DNA from: Fidelibacterota bacterium
Lineage (GTDB): Bacteria > Marinisomatota > Marinisomatia > Marinisomatales > TCS56
Direction: 5' to 3'
DNA length: 10,348 nucleotides
Assembly: GCA_030634675.1 (NCBI GenBank)
Contig: DAOWAH010000032.1
Coordinates: 1-10,348, forward strand
The notes under the pieces are model-generated. The model saw only the letters and a program-made list of their open reading frames with translations. It had not been told where the DNA came from and ran no database searches. The position numbers and the translations under genes were made by a program. Of the stretch, positions 1 to 7,207 are shown piece after piece (the first letter of the stretch is position 1; every line of letters starts with the position of its first letter).

Positions 1-27
1 AAAGAAATGGTACTCAGATGAAATATA

Positions 28-1404
28 TTACTGTTTCTTTATCTTTTTTTGCTCATCTGCAATTGAGGCCATATAGTCTTTTTTGGCATCATTCAAAAAA
101 CCGATCAGTTGCATACGTTGTTCAATAATCTTAAAAATCAGGGCTCTTTTTTTATAGAAAATGCTGATAAATCGCAAGTGCTGCTGGTATTTTTTAGCTC
201 TTTTCATATATCGCAATACAAAATTACCACTGGGAATCAATGTCAAAGCATAAATTACGGTAATTAAAGTATTTCCGCTCAACAGGGCTACGATGGTTAT
301 CATCAATCCATAATAGCAGATAAATACACCAGTACCGGCAATTAATTTCATTGGGGCATACCATTCCCGGACCGGTGCAAACCGGTTCGTATACCAGCGT
401 GGCACCTGATATGGAAAATAATTATTGATTAAACCATAGATGTAAAACGGGAAGCCTAATACTAAATATAAAAAAGCCTGGATACGTCGCCAGAGAGTGA
501 CACTTCGTCTAGTCGGCGACAGGAATTCATCTCTTAGGTTCAAGTGCTCCAAATTATTCAAATAACGGGATAGTAATTTCTTTAAATTTTCAACACGATC
601 CGGCTGATGTTCAAAAAACCATTCCACTGCTTTAATTAAACCTTTAGTCACTGCGAAATCATCATTTTTATCGCGGATCTTCATGCCCTGATCAACGATA
701 AGTTCCTTTTTATAGATGGTTTCCAGTCCTATAACGATAGCTTCAATATCCAGTTCTTTTAGGGTAGTCGTCAGTTTTTGCAGAGCTGTTTCAATCTGCT
801 GGGTTACGAGATGTACAGCCTCAACTTCGTCTTCGTGATAAACATCGGCAAAATCCGTGAGATCGATCGGTTGACCAAACCGGATATAAACATCGCTGCG
901 AAAACGGACAACATCGGAATAATTCAAGCCCACCGGTATGATTTTAACCTTACTCTTGAAATTATTTCGTGCCTCTGTTCCAAATCCAATTCGTGCAGCA
1001 CCGGTTTTAATGCGGTTCAAGGTACGATCAGCCAGCGATGTACCTTCAGGAAAGATTAGAACGCATTTACCTTCTTCCAACAGTTGGTAACATCTTTCAA
1101 ACATCGCCACATTTTTATCCATTTTGTCCGGACTTTCTTCTCGGCGGTAAACCGGGATGATCCTCAATTTTGTCAATAACCAGTTGGTTACCGGACGCTT
1201 GAATAAAGTGCTTTTTGCCAGAAAATACATATCACGCGGCGTGGCATACCCAATTAGCAATGGGTCCATCATGGTATTAGGATGATTAGCGGCAAAAATT
1301 ATCGGGTCGCTCCCCGGTATATTTCTCAGGTTTTTGATGCCGATCTGGTTATAAAACAGCTTGATTGCCAGAATTGCTAACTTTTTGATAAACCGATATA
1401 ACAT
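28..1404 (-). CDS. Membrane-associated PlsC-type glycerolipid acyltransferase (GPAT/Gpt2-like)
   Basis: This protein probably transfers an acyl group to glycerol-3-phosphate or a lysophospholipid at the inner membrane. The 458-residue product has the PlsC block order: an NHPNTMMD motif with His41 and Asp47 (five residues between them, as in the long GPAT-like branch, rather than the four of classic PlsC), FPEGTS at 118-123, and KIIPVGLNY at about 154-162. The last 150 residues hold two or three hydrophobic segments (about 307-330, 352-373, 376-397) followed by a very basic tail. This architecture of a catalytic domain plus C-terminal membrane hairpins resembles bacterial relatives of yeast Gpt2/Sct1. 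The ATG at 1402-1404 has AAGGG six bases upstream. The gene is divergent from the riboswitch-controlled operon. Acyl acceptor specificity cannot be read from the sequence. Confidence 0.88.
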   Translation of the reverse strand: MLYRFIKKLAILAIKLFYNQIGIKNLRNIPGSDPIIFAANHPNTMMDPLLIGYATPRDMYFLAKSTLFKRPVTNWLLTKLRIIPVYRREESPDKMDKNVAMFERCYQLLEEGKCVLIFPEGTSLADRTLNRIKTGAARIGFGTEARNNFKSKVKIIPVGLNYSDVVRFRSDVYIRFGQPIDLTDFADVYHEDEVEAVHLVTQQIETALQKLTTTLKELDIEAIVIGLETIYKKELIVDQGMKIRDKNDDFAVTKGLIKAVEWFFEHQPDRVENLKKLLSRYLNNLEHLNLRDEFLSPTRRSVTLWRRIQAFLYLVLGFPFYIYGLINNYFPYQVPRWYTNRFAPVREWYAPMKLIAGTGVFICYYGLMITIVALLSGNTLITVIYALTLIPSGNFVLRYMKRAKKYQQHLRFISIFYKKRALIFKIIEQRMQLIGFLNDAKKDYMASIADEQKKIKKQ

Positions 1405-1533
1405 GCCCTACCCTTTAACAAGATTTCGACGATAATACTTCTCTGGGAAATAAATAGCTATAATTTTTTCGACAAAATTTGACTACCTATTCAACCATAG
1501 GAACTTAGAATAAAATAAAAAATATTCAAAGAT

Positions 1534-1560
1534 TTGGCAATTCACTTTATATCTTATGTT
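1534..1560 (+). promoter_or_regulatory. Candidate promoter of the cobalamin-riboswitch transcript
   Basis: TTGGCA (1534-1539) and TATGTT (1555-1560) are separated by 15 bases and lie about 35 bases before the start of the aptamer, where the promoter must be. The spacing is shorter than the usual 17, and the sequence is AT-rich enough for chance matches. TATAAT also occurs at 1459-1464 but has no partner box at a sensible distance. This is the best guess rather than a firm call. Confidence 0.3.
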
Positions 1561-1594
1561 TTTAATCGTAAGCTTCAATAGTTATTTCACACAC

Positions 1595-1744
1595 CGATAG
1601 ATTAATGACGGTAAGGAAGCCTGTGAAATTCAGGCACAGTTCCCGCTACTGTAAGCGCGGAGGCACATCCATTTAGCCATTGTCCCAATTAACAGACGAG
1701 AAGGCGGATGTTTACCTTAGAGGCGTAAGTCAGGATACATATCG
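1595..1744 (+). promoter_or_regulatory. Cobalamin (B12) riboswitch aptamer
   Basis: The region carries the ordered conserved blocks of the cobalamin aptamer. CGATA (1595-1599) pairs with TATCG (1740-1744) to close P1. GGAA (1615-1618) pairs with TTCC (1640-1643) around an inner GCCTG/CAGGC hairpin (1619-1623 with 1631-1635). CCCGCTACTGTAAGCG (1642-1657) is the hallmark core. It is followed by AGCCATTG (1675-1682), AGAAGGC (1699-1705) and the B12-box-like AAGTCAGGATAC (1727-1738). It should bind adenosyl- or another cobalamin in the nascent transcript and lower expression of the receptor operon downstream. Which cobalamin form it prefers cannot be judged reliably here. Confidence 0.93.
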
Positions 1745-1763
1745 TCCGATCTTGCTATCGTCA

Positions 1764-1791
1764 GACTTGCGGGTTAAAAGTCATGCCGCGA
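1764..1791 (+). promoter_or_regulatory. Riboswitch P13-type hairpin with L5-L13 kissing-loop complementarity and competing hairpin
   Basis: GACTT (1764-1768) pairs with AAGTC (1778-1782) around a nine-base loop containing GTTAA (1773-1777). This is the exact complement of TTAAC (1689-1693) in the presumed L5 loop, the position at which cobalamin riboswitches form their kissing interaction. A second pairing, TTGCGG (1767-1772) with CCGCGA (1786-1791, one T-G wobble), uses the same bases and excludes the first. These two folds look like the two regulatory states. The pairings are seen directly; the assignment as P13 is inferred from position. Confidence 0.6.
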
Positions 1792-1833
1792 TTATTTACT
1801 TCAGAACAGAAAAAATATCGTACACGCCTTTTG

Positions 1834-1858
1834 ATCCCGATCATTATCGGGATTTTTT
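1834..1858 (+). terminator. Riboswitch intrinsic terminator overlapping the btuB ribosome binding site
   Basis: A perfect eight-base stem, ATCCCGAT (1834-1841) with ATCGGGAT (1846-1853), has a four-base loop and is followed by a T run (1854-1858). This is a textbook rho-independent terminator between aptamer and gene. The GTG start begins at 1859, immediately after the T run. The only Shine-Dalgarno-like bases, GGGA (1849-1852), lie in the 3' arm. The hairpin could therefore stop transcription and also mask the ribosome binding site on read-through RNA. Confidence 0.85.
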
Positions 1859-3895
1859 GTGTGTAGAACATTTTCTTTATCATTCCTGTTGGGAATGCTT
1901 TCAGCCCAATCACCGTGGTTGGGGACGATTGTTTCCGAAAAAGGGACACCGGTAGCTTACGCTATTGTCCAACACAGTACTTCCGGGAAATGGACTATCA
2001 GCGATGAAAACGGTTATTTCAATTTTACAGGAACATTTAATGCCGGTGATACAATTATTGTTAACCGTTACGGCTATAACGTAAAGAAACTAGTACTTCC
2101 GTCAAAAACATCTTTTATAATTCAATTGTCCGTGAATCCGATAATTTTACCGCAAATCACTGAACTTGGCAGCAGAACTGTTCCAGACTCGCGGCAGGAT
2201 TTTTTCACAGCAATTAAGTCGGCCAACCTAGGTGAAACAGAATACAATCAGCTTCTGCAGGGAATTCCCGGTTTGTCTATCCGTTCTTATGGCGGTCCAG
2301 CCAGTATTAAAACAATCAGCCTGGATGGCGGTCCAGCCTCCCATACGAAAATTCTGGTACAGGGTTTTGATATTACAAATATCCAGAACGGAGAGACTGA
2401 TATCTCTCAATTACCACTGCCATTTATCGAACAAGCCCGTTTTATCCCGGTGGCCACCGGTTCGCAAACCGGAGCGAGCGATGGATTAATATTATTGGAT
2501 CCGTGGTCGACCGGCCATAGAATACAATTATCGACTGGTAGTTTCGGCCACCATGCTACCAGTATAGCAACCACAATTGCCGGGCCAAAATGGGCAAGTC
2601 GATTTTTAGTAGGAAAGCGTAATGATTCCGGGAATTACCCGGTCACCTGGCGTGGTGATACTTTTAATCGTCAAAACAATCATTTTGAGCAAAACTATGC
2701 TGCTACCCATAGCAGTCTGATTCTTTCGGAGCAATTATTTATTAAATTTTTAGTTCTCTATTCGAAACAGGAGCGCGGTGTTGCAGGACTGGTTTATTCT
2801 CCCTCCACTGCACGGCGGGATGACTATATTCTATTTTGGGGAGCTACTTCCGGATGGATAACAACTAAAAGTCAAAGACATTTCCGCATCTCCGGCCGGT
2901 CATCAAAGGATCATTATCGGGATGAAACCTATAATATTAACAGCACCCATTCGCTGGAATCTTATACATTGAATTTTGATCAATCTACTGAATTAAACCG
3001 GTCTTTCACGATTGATTTCAGTTTAAAATATAGCATCGATCATTTAAACAGCCGGGACGCTGGTTTCCAGAAGCGCAATACATTGGTCAACTCAATTGGA
3101 TTAGCCTGGACGCCACTGAAGTCAATTTCAATCAAGCCTGACTGGCAACACTATTCTGTCAGAGGGCAAGTTGATGAATCTGTCCGTCAAGTAAACACAG
3201 AATGGTCACCTGAATCACTGACTAATTTTACAGCAACGGTCAGCACCGGTAATTCCATCCGCTATCCAACCTTTAATGAATTATACTGGGTGCCTGGTGG
3301 GAATATTGATCTCAAGGCTGAGCACACAACCAATCATTCACTGATCTGCGAACTGGTTATGAGTAAATGGGGAAACCTCAATGTGCAGTTATTTACGAAG
3401 CAAAGTAAAGATTTGATCCAATGGGTTCCCCAGGGTGCATACTGGTCCCCAAAAAATATCAAATCCGTATCCCGCACCGGCTGGCGTCTATCCTGGCGTT
3501 GGGTATTTGAACGAATACCCATCGATGGATTTCTATCCTTGGGCCGAGTAAGAGCAAAGTATCTGGAACCCGGTGACCACTATAAAAAGCAAATGGTATA
3601 TACCCCCCAGCAAACTGGGGCAGCAGCTTTAACGTGGTCACCCAGGCGGTGGACCTTGCACTGGCAAGCACATCACACATCAGAAATGATTTCACGTTAC
3701 AGTTGGCCGGAAGATATCATTTTACCGGGGGTGACACTGCAGCAAATTAGTGCGGGATATCGATTCCAAGTGTTTTCAGGTAAACTGCACTTAGTAATCG
3801 GTCTGGAAAATCTAACAGATAAAATATATGAATCAGTACAGGGCTATCCCGAACCGGGACGAACATGGCGACTCACAGTAACCTATGAGCGATAA
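1859..3895 (+). CDS. btuB: BtuB-like TonB-dependent outer-membrane cobalamin receptor
   Basis: This is a predicted outer-membrane beta-barrel that imports B12 using TonB energy. The 678-residue product starts with a short signal peptide (about residues 1-16, ending LSAQ). A carboxypeptidase-regulatory-like beta-sandwich follows (about 20-90, with GTPVAYAIV and SDENGYFNF). The plug spans about 105-215 (LLQGIPGLSIRSYGG, ISLDGG, HTKILVQGFDI) and the rest is barrel. The C-terminus matches receptor ends: LENLTDKIYESVQGYPEPGRTW, with alternating hydrophobics to the last strand. The GTG at 1859 is the only in-frame start between the stop at 1832 and the signal peptide. Substrate assignment rests on the cobalamin riboswitch and the propeller partner, since barrel sequence alone would not fix it. 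No clear TonB box was identified. The plug has a duplicated GGPAS coded by a 13-base direct repeat. Confidence 0.88.
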   Translation: MCRTFSLSFLLGMLSAQSPWLGTIVSEKGTPVAYAIVQHSTSGKWTISDENGYFNFTGTFNAGDTIIVNRYGYNVKKLVLPSKTSFIIQLSVNPIILPQITELGSRTVPDSRQDFFTAIKSANLGETEYNQLLQGIPGLSIRSYGGPASIKTISLDGGPASHTKILVQGFDITNIQNGETDISQLPLPFIEQARFIPVATGSQTGASDGLILLDPWSTGHRIQLSTGSFGHHATSIATTIAGPKWASRFLVGKRNDSGNYPVTWRGDTFNRQNNHFEQNYAATHSSLILSEQLFIKFLVLYSKQERGVAGLVYSPSTARRDDYILFWGATSGWITTKSQRHFRISGRSSKDHYRDETYNINSTHSLESYTLNFDQSTELNRSFTIDFSLKYSIDHLNSRDAGFQKRNTLVNSIGLAWTPLKSISIKPDWQHYSVRGQVDESVRQVNTEWSPESLTNFTATVSTGNSIRYPTFNELYWVPGGNIDLKAEHTTNHSLICELVMSKWGNLNVQLFTKQSKDLIQWVPQGAYWSPKNIKSVSRTGWRLSWRWVFERIPIDGFLSLGRVRAKYLEPGDHYKKQMVYTPQQTGAAALTWSPRRWTLHWQAHHTSEMISRYSWPEDIILPGVTLQQISAGYRFQVFSGKLHLVIGLENLTDKIYESVQGYPEPGRTWRLTVTYER

Positions 3896-3910
3896 GCGAG
3901 AGAAAATTCA

Positions 3911-5206
3911 ATGAAAAAACAATCCGTTGTATTAGCAATCATACTCACAATAAACTTATTATTCGCGCAAACTGATATTTATGTTCTGTGTGAGGGAAAT
4001 TTCCAGACTCCCAATTCCACCCTTTGGAAATTTTCCGATCAATTGGGACCAGTTCAGGGTCCGGTTCACTGGGATCCAAACAGCAATCCTCTCGGTGATA
4101 CTGGTCAGTCATTACATATCGCTGATGACCACCTTTTTATTGTTATGAACAATTCAAATACTGTCGAAGTTGTGAATTTGTCAAACGACTTTGAATTTGT
4201 TACAACTATCAATGTTTCCGGAGCAAGTCCCAGGTACTTTGCTACTTACGATAATGTCGGCTATCTCACCAATTGGAACACCGCAGGAATCATCCGAATT
4301 GATCTTTCGAGTTATACTTTATTAGATCCTATTCCAACTCCCGGGCTTATGACAGATGCTATACTGGTTCATGATGGCTACCTGTATGTTTCCAGCTCCA
4401 TGTATCAGGATTGGAGTAATAATGATATGGTCCTGAAGTATAATCTTCTGAATCCATTGGCAGCAGCCGATACATTCCAGGTGGTACCCGGTCCAATAGC
4501 ACTGCTAGCCGTTGGTGATTCCATTTTTGTCGCCTGCCAGTATTATGATTCTAATTGGAATGCAAATTCCGGCACGGCATTAATAAATCATTTAAATGGT
4601 AATATTATCAATAATGATTATTCAACCAATCTGGGCGCTGCTGATTTGTTAGAAATTGATGGAATCGTTTATCGGACTGTGCCGCGGGGAATTGCAGCCC
4701 TGACAGCAAGTCTCGATATAAATGAGATCAATCAAATAGGCGATATCCCCGGTGTCTATTCAGCATACACTTACCAGGATCATATCTTCCTCGGTCACAC
4801 GACAGATTATATGGCTCCGGATACAGTCACGGTATTCAACACTCAAGGGACAGTAATTCAAGAATATGTAGTTGGTGCTCTCCCAGGGTCCTTCATATCA
4901 TATTCATCTGGTACGACCAAAATTGATGAGGCTGTTCAACCAGTAGAATATGCTATCATAACAACATATCCAAATCCATTTAATGCAAGCGTTGCGATAG
5001 ATTTCAGTATCCCACAGGACTCAAAAATCAGACTGGTAATTTATGATATTTCCGGCAGGCTGGTAGAAGACCTGGTCCGGGATTATTTAATACGCGGCGC
5101 GTATACTTTTAAATGGAATGGTGGCCTGTATACTTCAGGAACTTATTTTGTTGCTTTAACAATAGATGGTAATAAAGTCGTGAAAAAGATCACGATGTTG
5201 AAATAA
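3911..5206 (+). CDS. BtuG-like secreted beta-propeller (DUF5074/YncE-like) with T9SS sorting domain
   Basis: This is a likely cell-surface B12-capturing partner of the upstream receptor. A Sec signal peptide covers residues 1-20 (ends LLFAQ). Residues about 22-335 form a beta-propeller whose opening has the pattern of the BtuG/DUF5074 group: IYVLCEGNF, then NPLGDTGQSLHI at 59-70, NNSNTVEVV at 80-88 and SPRYFATYDNVGYLT at 106-120. Residues about 345-431 are a type A T9SS sorting domain (YPNPFNASVAIDF, YDISGRLVEDL, SGTYFVAL, and a terminal KKITMLK). Known BtuG proteins of Bacteroides are surface lipoproteins that hand B12 to BtuB. Here there is no lipobox after the signal peptide, so anchoring would rely on T9SS. 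The gene starts 15 bases after the btuB stop with a weak GAGAG site, so it should share the riboswitch. The BtuG role is inferred from context plus pattern and could be wrong in detail. Confidence 0.82.
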   Translation: MKKQSVVLAIILTINLLFAQTDIYVLCEGNFQTPNSTLWKFSDQLGPVQGPVHWDPNSNPLGDTGQSLHIADDHLFIVMNNSNTVEVVNLSNDFEFVTTINVSGASPRYFATYDNVGYLTNWNTAGIIRIDLSSYTLLDPIPTPGLMTDAILVHDGYLYVSSSMYQDWSNNDMVLKYNLLNPLAAADTFQVVPGPIALLAVGDSIFVACQYYDSNWNANSGTALINHLNGNIINNDYSTNLGAADLLEIDGIVYRTVPRGIAALTASLDINEINQIGDIPGVYSAYTYQDHIFLGHTTDYMAPDTVTVFNTQGTVIQEYVVGALPGSFISYSSGTTKIDEAVQPVEYAIITTYPNPFNASVAIDFSIPQDSKIRLVIYDISGRLVEDLVRDYLIRGAYTFKWNGGLYTSGTYFVALTIDGNKVVKKITMLK

Positions 5207-5297
5207 AAACCATTATCTTTGAGCTGGCGGTATATGAGCTCCAACGACTACCCAAAGGTAACCTGGCCGTTTTAACTGTGGCTGGTAGTTAGTCAGT

Positions 5298-6293
5298 TTA
5301 TCCTGGCAGCTTTTTGGGAGAAAACAGATTTTGCTCCATAATCTTGATCTCGTCGATTCCGGAGATCACGATTTTCGGATCGGGGGTTAAATCCGCTTTG
5401 GAAATCCTATCAGCATAATCGATATTCGATAAGAGGAATTTCATACAATTTATCCGGGCCGCTTTTTTATTATCCGAGCGGAATATGATCCAAGGTGCGA
5501 TTGTACGGTTGGTTTCGGTAATCATCTGGAATTTGCGCATGGAATACTGGTCCCAAAGATCCTGGGCCATTTTATCCACCGGTGAAATCTTGTATTGTTT
5601 CAGCAGATTTGTTTCCCGTGATTTGAATCGTTTGAACTGGTCTTTTTTAGAAACAGAGAAATAGAATTTAAACAGCATGATGCCGTCCTTTACCAGCATC
5701 CGCTCAAACAGCGGAACATATTTCAAAAAACGCTTATTCTGTTCATCATTACAGAAACCCATAATCGGTTCAACCATGGCCCGGTTATACCAACTACGAT
5801 CAAAAAATACCATTTCACCGGCGGCCGGCAAATGGGTCGCATAGCGCTGAAAATACCATTGCGTTTGTTCCCGGTCACTGGGTTTAGCCAGAGCCACTAC
5901 CCGGGCGCCACGGGGATTGATATGCTCGGTCATACGCTTGATCGTACCACCCTTACCGGCGGCATCCCGGCCTTCAAATAGCATTACGATCCGCAGACCT
6001 TTTTCCTTAACATGATTCTGCAGTTTGAGCATCTCTATTTGCAGTACCTGTAATTCCCGTTCATATTCGATCCGGTGTTCTGCAACCCAGACGGCAACTC
6101 GTCCCGGTTTCTCCTTCTTATTCAAGTTTTCCAGGGCACTGCCTTCGGATATACTTCTTCCTTTTAATTCTACCACCGGTTTGACAGGTTTACGATGACT
6201 TTGTGCGGTTTGCGGGGTTCTTGAACTTTTTCTAACCGTCCGCGGTTTTCTCACGGCTGCAGAAACGGTAGTCTTAGTGGTATTTTGTTCCAT
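5298..6293 (-). CDS. ppk2: Polyphosphate kinase 2, class I, with basic N-terminal tail
   Basis: This cytosolic kinase moves phosphate between polyphosphate and nucleotides; class I enzymes typically act between ADP/GDP and polyP. The 331-residue product has Walker A GRDAAGKGG at 108-116, TQWYFQRY at 144-151, Walker B FFDRSWYNR at 163-171, and a lid region at about 222-238 containing RETNLLKQYKISP. The lid is more divergent than the usual RRxDPLKxWKLSP. The first 45 or so residues are rich in Lys, Arg, Pro, Thr and Ser, with no predicted structure and unlike the core; they may bind polyP, nucleic acid or a partner. The ATG at 6291-6293 has AGGGAG ten bases upstream. It is the last of three same-strand genes, 66 bases after a second PPK2. 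Both proteins end in a similar DPxIV...EIKIM segment. Confidence 0.92.
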   Translation of the reverse strand: MEQNTTKTTVSAAVRKPRTVRKSSRTPQTAQSHRKPVKPVVELKGRSISEGSALENLNKKEKPGRVAVWVAEHRIEYERELQVLQIEMLKLQNHVKEKGLRIVMLFEGRDAAGKGGTIKRMTEHINPRGARVVALAKPSDREQTQWYFQRYATHLPAAGEMVFFDRSWYNRAMVEPIMGFCNDEQNKRFLKYVPLFERMLVKDGIMLFKFYFSVSKKDQFKRFKSRETNLLKQYKISPVDKMAQDLWDQYSMRKFQMITETNRTIAPWIIFRSDNKKAARINCMKFLLSNIDYADRISKADLTPDPKIVISGIDEIKIMEQNLFSPKKLPG

Positions 6294-6359
6294 TATGATG
6301 ATACTCCCTGATTACAATGCCAGGCCGGGGTTGATTTCTGTTGCGAAAATTAGCATAAT

Positions 6360-7205
6360 TCAAGCAATATATTTCCCGTATTTCTCTTTTTGCTTTTTCA
6401 TAATTTTTATTTCTTTCTTTGCCGGTAGGACAATATTTGGATCTATTTCCATATCCAAAGTACGGTTGCGGCCGCGATACCGAACGGCATTCAAAATAAT
6501 TTTCAATGTCTCCTTACGAGCCAAATGTTTATTATCAGACCGAATTATCCACCAGGGGGCGAATTCGCTGGATGTCTTTTTCAACATGATATATTTTTTC
6601 TCGGTGAATTTATCCCACAATTCCTGGGCTTGCAGATCCACTTCGCTCAATTTCCATTGACGTAGCGGATCGAGTTTACGGCGATCAAATCTTTTTCTCT
6701 GTTCTTCTTTTGAAACTGAAAAATATAATTTTAATAAGATTGTTTTACCATCTTCAATAAAACTTTGCTCATAGTTGTTCACATTTTTTAAAAATTTTTT
6801 ATACTGTTTTTGTGAGCAAAAACCTAATACCGGTTCAACCATAGCACGATTATACCAGGTACGATCAAACAATACGATTTCACCAGCATGGGGGAAATGT
6901 TCGATATAGCGTTTTATGTGCAGTTCAGTCTTCTGATGAATGGTTGGTTTACCCAGAGCAACCACACGATAGTGTTTTTCATTCATATATCTGGTAATGC
7001 GTCGAATGGTACCACCCTTACCGGAAGCATCCCGCCCATCGAAGATCACGATCATTTTCTTTTGTGTCGTTCCCAGATGTCTTTGCAGCTTAATCAGTTC
7101 TGCCTGGTAAGGTTTAAGCTCCTTGGTGTGAAGGTAATTCTTTATGATCTTATCGATTCGTTGATCGTCCAGATCGCGTTCCTCCTTCCATTTAACCTTT
7201 TTCAT
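6360..7205 (-). CDS. ppk2: Polyphosphate kinase 2, class I, second copy
   Basis: This is a 281-residue PPK2 catalytic domain without the basic tail of its neighbour. It has Walker A GRDASGKGG at 57-65, Walker B LFDRTWYNR at 112-120, and a canonical lid RRKLDPLRQWKLSEVD at about 175-190. The stretch that reads TQWYFQRY in most class I members, and in the neighbour, is KTELHIKRY here (92-100), so conserved aromatics are lost. The copies are clearly diverged, which argues against a recent duplication and for different nucleotide or direction preferences. The start is fixed by AGGAG six bases upstream, which lies in the last codons of the preceding HD gene. The C-terminus ends in a Lys-rich tail after the shared EIKIM motif. 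Confidence 0.92.
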   Translation of the reverse strand: MKKVKWKEERDLDDQRIDKIIKNYLHTKELKPYQAELIKLQRHLGTTQKKMIVIFDGRDASGKGGTIRRITRYMNEKHYRVVALGKPTIHQKTELHIKRYIEHFPHAGEIVLFDRTWYNRAMVEPVLGFCSQKQYKKFLKNVNNYEQSFIEDGKTILLKLYFSVSKEEQRKRFDRRKLDPLRQWKLSEVDLQAQELWDKFTEKKYIMLKKTSSEFAPWWIIRSDNKHLARKETLKIILNAVRYRGRNRTLDMEIDPNIVLPAKKEIKIMKKQKEKYGKYIA

Positions 7206-7207
7206 AC

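Noticed and set aside
1459..1464. TATAAT as the -10 box of the riboswitch promoter
   Set aside because: It lies about 130 bases before the aptamer and has no -35-like hexamer at 16-18 bases; in an AT-rich gap it is likely chance.
1680..1955. Open frame of 91 codons on the plus strand across the riboswitch
   Set aside because: It runs through the conserved aptamer, terminator and btuB signal-peptide region in another frame, and its product has no recognisable pattern.
2228..2489. Overlapping open frames on both strands inside the receptor gene
   Set aside because: They are out-of-frame shadows of a long gene with clear plug and barrel motifs, with odd composition and repeated AVQP stretches produced by the direct repeat.
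5221..5294. Possible bidirectional terminator between the propeller gene and the PPK2 gene
   Set aside because: Short inverted pieces exist (GAGCT/AGCTC at 5221-5241; ACTACC/GGTAGT at 5247-5289), but stems are only 5-6 bases, the second has a 31-base loop, and neither has an adjacent T run.
5298..7205. Recent tandem duplication of ppk2
   Set aside because: The two proteins differ through most of their length, with different N-termini and lid sequences, so they are old paralogues or separately acquired copies.
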